DNA of 64,000 nucleotides, from the NCBI RefSeq assembly GCF_000685965.1, contig NZ_JMLE01000017.1:1-64000 (forward strand), given 5' to 3'. Source of the stretch: Arthrobacter sp. UNC362MFTsu5.1. GTDB taxonomy: Bacteria > Actinomycetota > Actinomycetes > Actinomycetales > Micrococcaceae. The translations under genes were made by a program, and so were the position numbers. The notes under the pieces are model-generated. The model saw only the letters and a program-made list of their open reading frames with translations. It had not been told where the DNA came from and did no database searches. Shown here one piece after another: positions 25,971 through 35,142 of this stretch (positions within the stretch are counted from its first letter, which is position 1; each line of letters starts with the position of its first letter).

Positions 25971-27167
25971 ATGACACAGGCGGGACGCCAGGGTTCACCA
26001 CGTAACAGTTCGGGACGCAACAGCGCCGGACACAATAAAGCCGGACGCCCGGTACAGGGCGGTGCCAGCCGCGCAGGCGGCGCCGCCGGCTACAAAGGAG
26101 GCGGCGACCGCCCCTTCAAACGCCCCAAGCCTCGCGAAGAGGCCTTCATCGATCCGGACCTGCAGGGTCCGGCCGGCGCACCGGCAGACCGCCCGGCAGC
26201 CGCTGACTGGAAGCAGGGCAAACCTGCCGCCCGGAAGCCCGGTTCACGGAAGCCCGGCGCCGGCAAGGAGCCAGGCACGCCCGGCGCCCTCAAGCCCAAG
26301 CCGCGGTCCGCGTCAGCCAAAACCTTCGGTACGCGCGCTTTCGGCGGCGAACGGTTCGGACAGAACCTCGGCCCCGTCCGCAAGCCTTCGCGCAAGCGCG
26401 GACCCCGCGGCGATGTTCCGCAGTCCGAAATGCACGACGCCGACGGCATCCGCCTGCAGAAGGTCATGGCCTCAGCCGGCGTCGCTTCACGGCGCGTCTG
26501 CGAGGAAATGATCTCCGAAGGCCGCGTTGAAGTGGACGGCAAGGTGGTCACCGAGCTCGGCGTCCGCGTCGACCCGAAAACGGCAGTGATCCACGTTGAC
26601 GGGCTCCGCATCCAGCTGGATGAAAACATGGTCTACATGGTGTTCAACAAGCCCAAGGGCGTTGTGTCCACCATGGAGGACCCGGACGGCCGTCCGTGCA
26701 TCAGCGACTTCGTCCGCAACACGCACGGCGAACGCCTCTTCCACGTGGGACGCCTCGACGTCGCCACCGAGGGACTGCTGCTGCTGACGAACGACGGCGA
26801 ACTCGCCAACCGTCTGACGCACCCGTCCTACGAGGTACCCAAGACGTACCTGGTCCAGGTCCGCGGCCCCTTCCCCCAGGGAATCGGCGCGCAGCTCAAG
26901 GCCGGTGTTGAACTGGAGGACGGGTTCGCCTCGGTGGACTCGTTCAAGCTGGTGGACTCCACGCCGGGCCACGTGCTGATCGAGGTTGTGCTGCACTCGG
27001 GCAAGAACCGCATCGTGCGCCGCCTCTTCGACGCTGTGGGCTTCCCGGTACTCCGGCTCGTCCGCGTCAAGGTGGGCCCCATCGGCCTGGGAGACCAGCG
27101 CCAGGGGAGCATCCGCAACCTCGGCAAGCAGGAAGTCGGCCACCTGCTGGCATCCGTAGGGCTGTAG
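25971..27167 (+). CDS. rluB: Ribosomal large-subunit pseudouridine synthase, RsuA/RluB family
   Basis: The 398-residue product has a basic, Gly/Pro/Lys-rich disordered extension of about 155 residues, then an S4 domain (RLQKVMASAGVASRRVCEEM) and the RsuA/RluB catalytic domain with the active-site Asp in GRLDVATEGLLLLTNDGELA. It isomerises a uridine in 23S rRNA, probably near the peptidyl-transferase region by analogy with E. coli RluB. AAGGACGGG precedes the ATG. The extension is typical for high-GC actinobacteria and probably binds RNA. The place after scpB matches Rv1711. Confidence 0.92.
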   Translation: MTQAGRQGSPRNSSGRNSAGHNKAGRPVQGGASRAGGAAGYKGGGDRPFKRPKPREEAFIDPDLQGPAGAPADRPAAADWKQGKPAARKPGSRKPGAGKEPGTPGALKPKPRSASAKTFGTRAFGGERFGQNLGPVRKPSRKRGPRGDVPQSEMHDADGIRLQKVMASAGVASRRVCEEMISEGRVEVDGKVVTELGVRVDPKTAVIHVDGLRIQLDENMVYMVFNKPKGVVSTMEDPDGRPCISDFVRNTHGERLFHVGRLDVATEGLLLLTNDGELANRLTHPSYEVPKTYLVQVRGPFPQGIGAQLKAGVELEDGFASVDSFKLVDSTPGHVLIEVVLHSGKNRIVRRLFDAVGFPVLRLVRVKVGPIGLGDQRQGSIRNLGKQEVGHLLASVGL

Positions 27168-27170
27168 CTT

Positions 27171-28280
27171 ATGTCTGCCTTTCACGCCCACGGCCGCGGG
27201 CACCTGAACGGCCCGGTAGTGGTTATCGGAACCGGACTGCTGGGAACCAGCATCGGTCTCGGACTGCGGGGGCGCGGCGTGTCCGTGTTCCTGTCCGACC
27301 CTTCCCCCACCAACCAGGCTGTCGCCGTCGATATCGGGGCAGGCCTTCCGTTGTCGCGCCTTGGCGACGAGCAGCCTGAACTCGTTGTGGTGGCCGTGCC
27401 CCCGGACGTAACGGCGGACGTGGTGGAAAGCTCACTGGCTGACTACCCCGCGGCAACGGTGGTGGACATCGCCAGCGTCAAGGCCGGTATCCTGGCCGAC
27501 CTTCGGGGACGCGGCGTGGACCTCGCCCGATACGTGGGAACGCATCCCATGGCAGGCCGGGAAAAGTCAGGACCCGTCGCGGCCCGCGGTGAGCTTTTTA
27601 CCTCCATGCCGTGGGTGGTCTGCCCTTCCGGGGAAACGTCGCCCGGTGCCCTGCAGGCCGCCCGCGCCCTGGCGACCGACCTGGGCGCCGTGGTCACGCA
27701 GTTCGGCGCCGAAGAACATGACCAGGCCGTGGCGCTCGTGTCCCACCTTCCCCAGGTGATGTCATCGCTGGTGGCCAGCCGGCTGCAGGGCACGCCCATG
27801 CACGCGCTGTCCCTGGCCGGAAACGGCCTGCGCGACGTCACCCGGATCGCGGCGAGTGATCCCACGCTGTGGGTGCAGATCCTGGGCGCCAATGCGGGCC
27901 CGATGGTGGACATCCTGCACGGCGTGCGTGACGACCTCAACCGGCTGATCGGGACCCTCGAAGATCCGGCAGCCCCCGGTGCCCGCCTTGACCTGGCGCA
28001 GCTGATCAGCGAGGGCAACGCCGGGCAGTCCCGCATTCCGGGCAAGCACGGCGGACCCCCGCAGGCCTATTCCTGGCTGACCGTCCTGGTGGACGACAAG
28101 CCGGGACAGATCGCCCGCCTCCTGACGGAGATCGGCGAAATCGGGGTCAACCTCGAAGACCTGCGGCTGGATCATTCCTCCGGGCAGAATGTGGGCATGG
28201 TGGAACTGTCGGTTTTGCCCAACAAACATGATCTGCTCATCGAAGCACTCAACGACCGTGGATGGCGGGTACTGCAGTAA
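27171..28280 (+). CDS. tyrA: Prephenate dehydrogenase
   Basis: The 369-residue enzyme oxidises prephenate to 4-hydroxyphenylpyruvate for tyrosine synthesis. The NAD-binding fold begins VVIGTGLLGTSIGLGLRGRG; the substrate pocket includes VGTHPMAGREKSGP with the key His. A C-terminal ACT domain (WLTVLVDDKPGQIARLLTEI) suggests feedback control by an aromatic amino acid. It starts three bases after rluB and its stop overlaps the cmk start by one base. In mycobacteria tyrA is elsewhere, so its insertion between rluB and cmk is a lineage feature. Confidence 0.93.
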   Translation: MSAFHAHGRGHLNGPVVVIGTGLLGTSIGLGLRGRGVSVFLSDPSPTNQAVAVDIGAGLPLSRLGDEQPELVVVAVPPDVTADVVESSLADYPAATVVDIASVKAGILADLRGRGVDLARYVGTHPMAGREKSGPVAARGELFTSMPWVVCPSGETSPGALQAARALATDLGAVVTQFGAEEHDQAVALVSHLPQVMSSLVASRLQGTPMHALSLAGNGLRDVTRIAASDPTLWVQILGANAGPMVDILHGVRDDLNRLIGTLEDPAAPGARLDLAQLISEGNAGQSRIPGKHGGPPQAYSWLTVLVDDKPGQIARLLTEIGEIGVNLEDLRLDHSSGQNVGMVELSVLPNKHDLLIEALNDRGWRVLQ

Positions 28281-28993
28281 TGACACAGGAACTCATCGAT
28301 ACCGTGCCCATGCTTCGCCAGGGCAGGCCGCTGGTCGTCGCCATCGACGGACCGTCGGGGTCCGGAAAATCAAGCGTCAGCAGGGAAGTGGCACGGCGGC
28401 TGCGCCTTGCCTACCTGGACACCGGTGCCATGTACCGTGCGCTGACCTGGTACTGCCTGGACCAGGGCATCGACCTGACCGACGCCGCGGCCATCGAGCA
28501 GGCCTCCGAGGACCTGCCGCTGGACGTCAGCACCACCCCGAACGAGGAATACGTCCGTGTCGGCGGCACGGACGTCACCGAGGCGATCCGGGAACCGGCC
28601 ATCTCCTCGGCCGTCAGTGCCATCGCCACCACCCTCGGTGCGCGGAAGGAACTGGTGCGCCGGCAGCGTGAGCTGATTGAGGTCCACCACCGCCGCATCG
28701 TGGTGGAAGGACGCGACATTACCACCGTCGTCGCTCCCGGCGCCGAAGTCCGCATGCTGCTGACCGCCAGCGAGGAAGCCAGGCTCCGCCGCCGGGGCGT
28801 CCAGCTGGGCGGAACGCAGAGCGCAGAGCAGCTGGCCGCCCAGGTCACGCAGCGCGACGCCAAGGACTCGACCGTCGTCAACTTCACCACCGCGGCGGAC
28901 GGGGTGGTCACCCTGGACTCTTCGGACCTGGACTTCGACGGCACCGTCGACGCGGCCCTGGGAATAGTCAACAAGGTGTTGAACCGTGACTGA
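28280..28993 (+). CDS. cmk: Cytidylate kinase
   Basis: The 237-residue enzyme phosphorylates CMP and dCMP. The P-loop is VAIDGPSGSGKSSVSREVA, followed by YLDTGAMYRALTWYCL and IVVEGRDITTVVAPGAEV, which are signature stretches of bacterial Cmk. The ATG at 28280 overlaps the tyrA stop (TAATG); an in-frame ATG at 28262 lies inside tyrA and is less likely. The stop lies within the next gene's start region (8-base overlap). Confidence 0.94.
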   Translation: MTQELIDTVPMLRQGRPLVVAIDGPSGSGKSSVSREVARRLRLAYLDTGAMYRALTWYCLDQGIDLTDAAAIEQASEDLPLDVSTTPNEEYVRVGGTDVTEAIREPAISSAVSAIATTLGARKELVRRQRELIEVHHRRIVVEGRDITTVVAPGAEVRMLLTASEEARLRRRGVQLGGTQSAEQLAAQVTQRDAKDSTVVNFTTAADGVVTLDSSDLDFDGTVDAALGIVNKVLNRD

Positions 28994-29741
28994 CGCAGGC
29001 GGCCGGACTCCGCTGACCCTTCCGGCGGCCCGTCGCGACCTTCCGGGCGCCTGGACCATGGCCTGGAGCCGGCCGGTCGGCTGGTTCCTGGACCACATCG
29101 TCTACCGGACGACTGTCCACGGCCGGCAGAACGTTCCAACCGGAGGTCCCGTGATCTTCGCAGCGAACCACATCAGTTTCCTGGACGGACCGGTGATGTT
29201 CGGCGCGTCACCGCGCCCCATGCACATCCTGGTCAAGAAGGAAATGTTCAAGGGCTTCCTGGGACGGGTCCTCACGGCCTCCGGCCAGCTGCCGGTTGAC
29301 CGCTCCGGCGATCGCGCCGCCCTGCAGCTGAGCAAAAAAGCGCTCGACGCCGGCCGGTGCGTCGGCATCCTCCCCGAAGGAACGCGGGGGAGCGGCGAGG
29401 CCTCCAGCATCAACAACGGGGTCGCCTGGCTTGCGCTGAACTCCAGCGCGACGGTGGTCCCCGTCGCGATCCTGGGAACCAGGATCGCCGGCGAACACCT
29501 CGACGCCGTTCCGCGGCCCGGCCGGCGGCTGCACGTCAGCTTCGGCGAGGCCGTGGATATCGGGCGCAGGCCCGGCGAGACGGGGCGTGCTTCAATGGAC
29601 AGGGCGGGAAATGAGATCCGCGCTGCCCTGGCACGGCATGTCCAGCAAACGATACAAATCAGCGGGCAGCCTTTGCCCGGCGCGGATTCCCCGCAAGAAC
29701 GTCATGAAGAAGTAGCCGGGACGCCGGCAGATCACCACTAA
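28986..29741 (+). CDS. 1-acyl-sn-glycerol-3-phosphate acyltransferase (PlsC-like)
   Basis: The 251-residue protein has the acyltransferase motif HX4D as [11 protein letters not shown] (near residue 59) and the second block [11 protein letters not shown], which bind acyl donor and phosphate. It most likely makes phosphatidic acid from lysophosphatidic acid at the membrane face. It begins with a GTG inside the last codons of cmk and ends ten bases before der. A paralogue lies at 45900. Substrate specificity cannot be read from sequence. Confidence 0.88.
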   Translation: MTDAGGRTPLTLPAARRDLPGAWTMAWSRPVGWFLDHIVYRTTVHGRQNVPTGGPVIFAANHISFLDGPVMFGASPRPMHILVKKEMFKGFLGRVLTASGQLPVDRSGDRAALQLSKKALDAGRCVGILPEGTRGSGEASSINNGVAWLALNSSATVVPVAILGTRIAGEHLDAVPRPGRRLHVSFGEAVDIGRRPGETGRASMDRAGNEIRAALARHVQQTIQISGQPLPGADSPQERHEEVAGTPADHH

Positions 29742-29751
29742 GGAAAGTGCA

Positions 29752-31302
29752 ATGAGCGATACGACTCAAGCCTCCGGCAAATTTGGCGCCGGCGAAGACG
29801 AATACACGCCCACCGGCACGGACCAGGTGGCGGAGCATCTTGCTGCCCTGGACGATGACGAGGCAGAGCTTCGGGCCGCATCCCTCCGGGCCGGCCTGGA
29901 CGACTACGAACTGGACGAGGATGACGCCGCCCTCCTGAGCGGCCACTACGACGACGAGGACTTCGACGGTCCGGTCAAGCTCGACCCGGTCCTCGCGATC
30001 ATCGGCCGGCCCAACGTGGGCAAGTCCACCCTGGTGAACCGCATCCTCGGCCGCCGCGAAGCCGTGGTGGAAGACACCCCCGGTGTCACGCGTGACCGTG
30101 TGATGTACTCGGCCACCTGGAACGGCCGGAACTTCACGGTGGTGGACACCGGCGGCTGGGAACACGATGCACGCGGCATCCACGCACGCGTCGCGGAACA
30201 GGCCGAGATGGCCGTGGAACTCGCGGACGCCGTGCTGTTCGTCGTCGACTCCGCCGTGGGCGCCACCGCCACGGACGAAGCAGTCGTGAAGATGCTCCGG
30301 AAGTCCAAGAAACCGGTCATCATGGTGGCCAATAAAGTGGATGACTTCGCCCAGGAAGCCGACTCGGCAACGCTCTGGGGCCTTGGCTTCGGCGAGCCGT
30401 ACCCGGTCTCGGCGCTGCACGGCCGCGGCGTGGCCGACCTCCTTGACCACGTCATGGACACCCTGCCCGAGTACTCCACGATCGAAGGCCTCGAGCGCTC
30501 CGGCGGCCCGCGCCGCATCGCCCTGATCGGGCGTCCGAACGTGGGCAAGTCCTCGCTGCTGAACAAACTGGCCGGTTCCGAGCGCGTTGTCGTGGACAAC
30601 ACCGCCGGCACCACCCGCGACCCGGTCGATGAGTTCATCGAACTCGGCGGCCGCACCTGGCGCTTCGTCGACACCGCGGGCATCCGCCGCCGCCAGCACA
30701 TGGCACAGGGCGCAGACTTCTACGCCTCACTGCGCACGCAGAGCGCACTCGAAAAGGCGGAGGTCGCCGTCGTGCTCCTTGCGGTGGACGAAGTGCTCAG
30801 CGAACAGGATGTCCGCATCCTGCAGCTGGCCATCGAATCCGGCCGCGCCCTGGTTCTCGCGTTCAACAAATGGGACCTGCTGGACGACGAACGCCGCACC
30901 TACCTGGAGCGTGAAATCGAGCAGGACCTGGCGCACGTTGCCTGGGCGCCGCGCGTCAACATTTCCGCGCTGACCGGCTGGCACAAGGACCGGCTGGTTC
31001 CGGCGCTGGACACGGCACTGGAAAGCTGGGACAAGCGCATCCCCACCGGACGCCTGAACGCGTTCCTCGGGGAACTGGTGGCCGCGCACCCGCACCCGGT
31101 TCGCGGCGGCAAGCAGCCCCGCATCCTCTTCGGCACCCAGGCCTCCAGCCGTCCGCCGAAATTTGTGCTGTTCACCACCGGGTTCCTGGACCCCGGATAC
31201 CGCCGGTTCATCACCAGGCGCCTCCGCGAAACCTTCGGTTTCGAGGGAACGCCCATTGAGGTCAACATGCGTGTTCGTGAAAAGCGCGGCAAGAAGCGTT
31301 AA
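29752..31302 (+). CDS. der: Ribosome-assembly GTPase Der (EngA)
   Basis: The 516-residue GTPase has the double G-domain layout unique to Der. The first domain has [16 protein letters not shown] and DTPGVTRDR, the second [16 protein letters not shown] and [13 protein letters not shown], and the C-terminal KH-like domain ends [10 protein letters not shown]. An N-terminal acidic extension of about 75 residues is typical of actinobacterial forms. Der acts in 50S subunit maturation. AAGGAAAG precedes the ATG. It closes the parA-to-der run of genes. Confidence 0.96.
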   Translation: MSDTTQASGKFGAGEDEYTPTGTDQVAEHLAALDDDEAELRAASLRAGLDDYELDEDDAALLSGHYDDEDFDGPVKLDPVLAIIGRPNVGKSTLVNRILGRREAVVEDTPGVTRDRVMYSATWNGRNFTVVDTGGWEHDARGIHARVAEQAEMAVELADAVLFVVDSAVGATATDEAVVKMLRKSKKPVIMVANKVDDFAQEADSATLWGLGFGEPYPVSALHGRGVADLLDHVMDTLPEYSTIEGLERSGGPRRIALIGRPNVGKSSLLNKLAGSERVVVDNTAGTTRDPVDEFIELGGRTWRFVDTAGIRRRQHMAQGADFYASLRTQSALEKAEVAVVLLAVDEVLSEQDVRILQLAIESGRALVLAFNKWDLLDDERRTYLEREIEQDLAHVAWAPRVNISALTGWHKDRLVPALDTALESWDKRIPTGRLNAFLGELVAAHPHPVRGGKQPRILFGTQASSRPPKFVLFTTGFLDPGYRRFITRRLRETFGFEGTPIEVNMRVREKRGKKR

Positions 31303-31320
31303 TTACGACACACCTCGCCG

Positions 31321-31341
31321 GTGACACCCGCAAAGTGTCAC
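31321..31341. repeat. Inverted repeat downstream of der
   Basis: GTGACAC (31321-31327) and GTGTCAC (31335-31341) are perfect 7-base arms with a 7-base loop. No T-run follows. It may be a weak der terminator or an operator for the tRNA promoter. Confidence 0.35.
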
Positions 31342-31452
31342 TTGCACCCTCCGGAATCGTGTAAGCTTTTGGAGGTGGTTCGGCCGGACTGCTGAGGTAA
31401 AAATCCCGGGGTAACCCAGGAGGACAACCGAGGCGGAGAACGGCGGAACTAA

Positions 31453-31529
<77 letters not shown>

Positions 31530-31537
31530 GCATGAAC

Positions 31538-31582
31538 AACCGCTCCGTATCCGGGAAATATCCCGGACGCGGGGCGGTTTTT
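31538..31582 (+). terminator. Terminator after tRNA-Pro
   Basis: A long stem of AACCGCTCCG with CGGGGCGGTT (one G-U pair) continues into TCCGGGA/TCCCGGA with an AATA loop and ends in a T-run at 31578-31582. Confidence 0.9.
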
Positions 31583-31628
31583 CTATGTGCAGGCCCGGAC
31601 CGTTTCGCCGCCGGGTTTTTGCCGGCCG

Positions 31629-32513
31629 CTATTTCAGGAAGCGTGACGTGCGCCGGTCCGCAAGGATCTTGCCGCCGGTCTGGCAGGTGGCGCAATACTG
31701 CAGCGCCCGGTCGGCAAATGACACTTCCCGGACCGTGTCCCCGCAGACGGGGCACTCCTGGCCCGTCCGGCCGTGGACGCGCATGGTGCTCCGCTTGGCG
31801 TCCTTCAGTTCGTTCGGCGGCTTGCCCACGGCCTCGGTGACGGCAGCGACCAGAACGCTGTGGATGGAGTCGTAGAGGACGCGGACGGCCTCCGGGTCCA
31901 GGGACTTTGCGATGGCGAAGGGGGAGATCCGGGCCGCGTGCAGGATTTCGTCGCTGTACGCGTTGCCGATCCCGGCGATCACCCCCTGATTCCGTAACAG
32001 TCCCTTAATCTGCTGGGTGCTTGAGGAAAGAATCTCGGCGAAAACGTCCAGGCTGAACGAGGCGTCCAGCGGATCGGGGCCCAGGGTGGCGATGCCGGGA
32101 ATCGCTTCCGGATCCCTGACCACATACAGGGCAAGGCTCTTTTTGGTGCCTGCCTCGGTCAGGTCGATGCCGAGATGGGTTTCGCCGCCGCCGGGGTCCG
32201 GCCTGACGAACTCCAGCCTCGCCGCGATATATCCCTTGCCGCGCGCCAGCACGGCGTTCGACGGCGATTCCGTGTACCGCAGCCAGCCGGCCTTGGCCAG
32301 ATGGAACGCAAGGAAGATCCCGTCTGCCTCCAGGATGATGAACTTTCCACGGCGCTGCACGCCGGAGATGGTGCGCCCCTCCATCGCCGTATACGGCGGG
32401 TCTGCGGTCTTGAGGACTGCAAACGACACCACCTGGATTTTCGTCAGCACGGCTCCGCGAAGCCGGGCGCCCAGGAAAGCGCTCAGCCCGGCCACTTCGG
32501 GAAGTTCTGGCAT
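31629..32513 (-). CDS. DNA glycosylase, Fpg/Nei family
   Basis: The 294-residue product begins MPELPEVAGLSAFLGARL, the family signature in which Pro2 is the Schiff-base nucleophile and Glu3 is catalytic. The central helix-two-turns-helix includes LLRNQGVIAGIGNAYSDEIL. The C-terminal zinc finger CPVCGDTVREVSFADRALQY ends with CATC. It removes oxidised bases and has AP-lyase activity. The start at 32513 is fixed by the need for N-terminal Pro; the upstream frame extension is not coding. Whether it prefers 8-oxoguanine (Fpg) or pyrimidines (Nei) is not decided by sequence. Confidence 0.93.
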   Translation of the reverse strand: MPELPEVAGLSAFLGARLRGAVLTKIQVVSFAVLKTADPPYTAMEGRTISGVQRRGKFIILEADGIFLAFHLAKAGWLRYTESPSNAVLARGKGYIAARLEFVRPDPGGGETHLGIDLTEAGTKKSLALYVVRDPEAIPGIATLGPDPLDASFSLDVFAEILSSSTQQIKGLLRNQGVIAGIGNAYSDEILHAARISPFAIAKSLDPEAVRVLYDSIHSVLVAAVTEAVGKPPNELKDAKRSTMRVHGRTGQECPVCGDTVREVSFADRALQYCATCQTGGKILADRRTSRFLK

Positions 32514-32660
32514 GTCACTACTGTGCCACAAGGGTCCGACACGGTACTCCCTGCGGGGGATGTTGGTATGCATATACTTTCAGCGGCGGCTTGTTCTGCA
32601 GACCTCCGTTGACATTGCTGATTGACCAACATTCCTGGTTGACCCGATGAAAGGCCCCTG

Positions 32661-33047
32661 ATGAGCAACATTCCCGAAGACCTGTCCTACACTGCCGAAC
32701 ACGAGTGGGTGACCGCCCCCAACGCCGACGGCGTGGTGCGGGTAGGCATCACCGATTTTGCCCAGGACGCACTGGGCGACGTTGTGTACGCGCAGATGCC
32801 TGAAGTCGGCACCAAGGTGACGGCAAACGAGGTCGTGGGCGAGGTTGAGTCCACCAAGAGCGTCAGTGACATCTACGCCCCGGTCAGCGGCGAAGTCGTC
32901 GCCAGGAACGAAGCCCTGGACACCGATTCGGCGCTCATTAACAGCGATCCCTATGGTGAAGGCTGGCTGATTGAGGTCAAGCTCGCAGAGGCTGATGCAG
33001 TGGAGTCCCTGCTCAGTGCATCGGAGTACGAACAACAGGTAGGCTAA
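32661..33047 (+). CDS. gcvH: Glycine cleavage system H protein
   Basis: The 128-residue lipoyl carrier has its modified lysine in GEVESTKSVSDIYAP (Lys66). It shuttles the methylamine intermediate of glycine cleavage. No gcvP or gcvT gene is nearby; instead it leads the gcvH-garA-merR-DUF151-merR set found as Rv1826-Rv1830, so its position may reflect ancestral order more than pathway. GAAAGG precedes the ATG. Confidence 0.95.
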   Translation: MSNIPEDLSYTAEHEWVTAPNADGVVRVGITDFAQDALGDVVYAQMPEVGTKVTANEVVGEVESTKSVSDIYAPVSGEVVARNEALDTDSALINSDPYGEGWLIEVKLAEADAVESLLSASEYEQQVG

Positions 33048-33182
33048 AGATAACCGGCTTGGAGGTCCGGCTGTTGAGGGATTGACAGCCGGACGACACG
33101 CCGTAGTACCGGATCTGCCAGGCTTTTCCGGAGGGCACGCGTTGTTTGCAGGGGGACATCTGCAACGGAAAAGGAGGACTCC

Positions 33183-33659
33183 ATGGTTGGTCACGAAAAT
33201 AGCCACAGCGGTGATGATTACGGCACGGGCGGAGTGAAAGCTTCGGAGACCACCTCGATCCACCTCACGCCAATCCGTGACGAGCCGACCATCGCGCGCA
33301 AGCTCGCTCCGGAAGAGCGGGTGGCCGTTGAAGCCCTTCCGTTCGGTTCGGCGCTCCTGGTGGCCCACAGCGGCCCCAACACCGGTGCACGGTTCCTGTT
33401 GGACTCCGACGTCACCACCGCCGGAAGGCACCCGGATGCGGACATCTTCCTGGACGACGTCACGGTATCCCGCCGCCACGTCGAATTCCGCCGGACAGCG
33501 CGGAGCTTCGAAGTGGTTGATACGGGCAGCCTCAACGGAACCTACGTCAATCACGACCGCGTGGACAGCGTCGAACTCAAGTCCGGTAATGAGGTCCAGA
33601 TCGGCAAGTTCCGTCTCACTTTCTACCTCAGCCCTGCCCGCGCAGCAGGCAACGTCTGA
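33183..33659 (+). CDS. garA: GarA/OdhI-like FHA-domain regulator
   Basis: The 158-residue protein has an N-terminal tail with ETTS at residues 22-25 and a C-terminal FHA domain (GRHPDADIFLDD, VSRRHVEFRR, GSLNGTYVNHD). In mycobacterial GarA and corynebacterial OdhI the Thr residues of this ETT motif are phosphorylated by PknB/PknG-type kinases, which makes the tail bind its own FHA domain and releases inhibition of 2-oxoglutarate dehydrogenase and glutamate enzymes. AAAGGAGG before the ATG is strong. A PASTA kinase gene lies at 48246, though a direct link is only inference. Confidence 0.93.
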   Translation: MVGHENSHSGDDYGTGGVKASETTSIHLTPIRDEPTIARKLAPEERVAVEALPFGSALLVAHSGPNTGARFLLDSDVTTAGRHPDADIFLDDVTVSRRHVEFRRTARSFEVVDTGSLNGTYVNHDRVDSVELKSGNEVQIGKFRLTFYLSPARAAGNV

Positions 33660-33676
33660 TCCCGGGGTAGCTGCCT

Positions 33677-34399
33677 GTGGCACTGGCACAACCGGAACGG
33701 CGCGGACCCCAGGTCCTGAACATCGGGGAAGTACTCGCGCAGCTGAGCGACGACTTTCCCGGGATGACTGCGTCCAAAATCAGGTTCCTTGAGGAAAAAG
33801 GCCTGATCAACCCGCAACGCACTCCCGCCGGCTACCGGCAGTATGCGGACACGGATGTTGAGCGGCTCCGATTCGTGCTGGCACTCCAGCGCGACCAGTA
33901 CCTTCCGCTGAAGGTCATCAAGGACTACCTCGACGCCATCGACCGCGGCGAACGCCCCGAGAACCTTCCGCCCGGCGTCACGGTCTCCCCGCGTATCGTC
34001 TCGGACGAGCTCGCCAGCGAACTCCAGAACAAGGTTCGCAGGCTGAGCGAGGATCAACTTCGGGCCGAGTCCGGAGCCAGCGTGCCGCTGCTGCGCTCCC
34101 TCCTCGAATTCGGCCTCATCGGCCACGTCAACGGCAAGTTTGATGAACACGCCCTGCAGGTGGCCCGCGCATGCGTCCAGCTGGAAAGCCACGGCCTCGA
34201 ACCTCGCCACCTGCGTCCCTTCCAGGCCGCCGCGGAGCGGGAGTTCGGGCTGGTGGAGCGGGCCGTCGCGCCGCTGACCTCCCGCAAGGACGCTGCATCC
34301 CACGCCCGTGCCGCCGAAGCGGCCCGGGAAATAAGTGATCTCTGCCTGACGCTGCACCGCGCCCTGGTGCAGGACCGTATATCGCGAATGGATATCTGA
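33677..34399 (+). CDS. ftsR: MerR-family regulator, FtsR/Rv1828-like
   Basis: This 240-residue protein has a MerR winged helix (NIGEVLAQLSDDFPGMTASK followed by IRFLEEKGLINPQRTPAGYR) and a C-terminal helical domain of about 160 residues without metal-binding Cys clusters. It lies after garA as in Rv1827-Rv1828; the corynebacterial counterpart FtsR has been reported to activate ftsZ transcription, so a role in division is inferred. The GTG start at 33677 lies 18 bases after garA. Its stop overlaps the next start by one base. Confidence 0.88.
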   Translation: MALAQPERRGPQVLNIGEVLAQLSDDFPGMTASKIRFLEEKGLINPQRTPAGYRQYADTDVERLRFVLALQRDQYLPLKVIKDYLDAIDRGERPENLPPGVTVSPRIVSDELASELQNKVRRLSEDQLRAESGASVPLLRSLLEFGLIGHVNGKFDEHALQVARACVQLESHGLEPRHLRPFQAAAEREFGLVERAVAPLTSRKDAASHARAAEAAREISDLCLTLHRALVQDRISRMDI

Positions 34400-34902
34400 T
34401 GATTGAAGTCGAGATCGTGGGTGTGAGGATCGAACTGCCGTCCAACCAGCCACTGGTGCTCCTGCGGGAAATCCACGGCGAACGGCACGTGCCCATCTGG
34501 ATTGGCACCCCGGAAGCCAGCGCCATCGCCCTGGCCCAGCAGGGTGTGGTCCCGCCGCGGCCCATGACGCACGACCTCCTGATCGACGTCGTCGAAACGC
34601 TGGGCCACTCCATCGTCAGCGTGAACATCGTCGCCGTCGAAGACAACATCTTCTACGGACAGCTGCAGTTTGAAAACGGCACCACCGTCAGCTCCAGGGC
34701 TTCGGACGCCCTTGCCCTGGCGCTGCGGGCCAAGTGCCGTATCTGGTGCGCCGATTCGGTGATGGACGAGGCCGGGGTCCGGATCACCGAGCACGATGAA
34801 GGTGAAGACACAGAGCCGGGTCCCACTGTGGACGAGGAACGCGAACTGCGGCGCTTCCGGGAGTTCCTGGACGACGTGGAGCCGGAAGATTTCGACGGCT
34901 GA
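34399..34902 (+). CDS. Bifunctional nuclease family protein (DUF151)
   Basis: The 167-residue protein begins MIEVEIVGVRIELPSNQPLV and has the conserved RHVPIWIGTPEASAIALA stretch, the hallmark of the DUF151 (BFN) family. Some members have been reported to have DNase/RNase activity in plants; the bacterial role is uncertain. The acidic C-terminus is typical. It starts inside the stop of the MerR gene (TGATG). Position matches Rv1829. Confidence 0.9.
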   Translation: MIEVEIVGVRIELPSNQPLVLLREIHGERHVPIWIGTPEASAIALAQQGVVPPRPMTHDLLIDVVETLGHSIVSVNIVAVEDNIFYGQLQFENGTTVSSRASDALALALRAKCRIWCADSVMDEAGVRITEHDEGEDTEPGPTVDEERELRRFREFLDDVEPEDFDG

Positions 34903-34908
34903 GATCAC

Positions 34909-34926
34909 GTTAAGGTTAAAGTTGAG
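34909..34926. promoter_or_regulatory. Tandem GTTAAR hexamers upstream of the second merR
   Basis: GTTAAG, GTTAAA and GTTGAG follow one another at 34909-34926, and AAAGTT/AACTTT (34918-34923 and 34932-34937) form a dyad across the last copy. This lies about 30 bases upstream of a good promoter for the merR gene, so it is a candidate operator for one of the two MerR proteins. Confidence 0.4.
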
Positions 34927-34967
34927 GATGAAACTTTCGACACGCCCCCGAAATGGGGCCAGCATCT

Positions 34968-34996
34968 TTGACCTTGGGGCGCGTCGGGCCTAACGT
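34968..34996 (+). promoter_or_regulatory. Promoter of the second merR gene
   Basis: TTGACC at 34968-34973 and TAACGT at 34991-34996 are separated by 17 bases, a good vegetative promoter. It gives a leader of about 140 bases before the GTG at 35143. Confidence 0.6.
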
Positions 34997-35142
34997 CGAA
35001 GTATCAAGTTCCCATTGCATACAACAGCCGCGCAAGTCACACTGGAATGTGCAGCCCCGGCTGAATTACACGGATGAATTTCAGATCTGTGTTCGCTGTT
35101 GCTGCGACTTCCCTAGGGGAGCATACGACGAGGAGGATCCAC

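Noticed and set aside
31303..31452. Promoter for tRNA-Pro using TTGCAC at 31342 and TAAGCT at 31362
   Set aside because: The spacer is only 14 bases, too short for a firm call, so it was not listed as a promoter.
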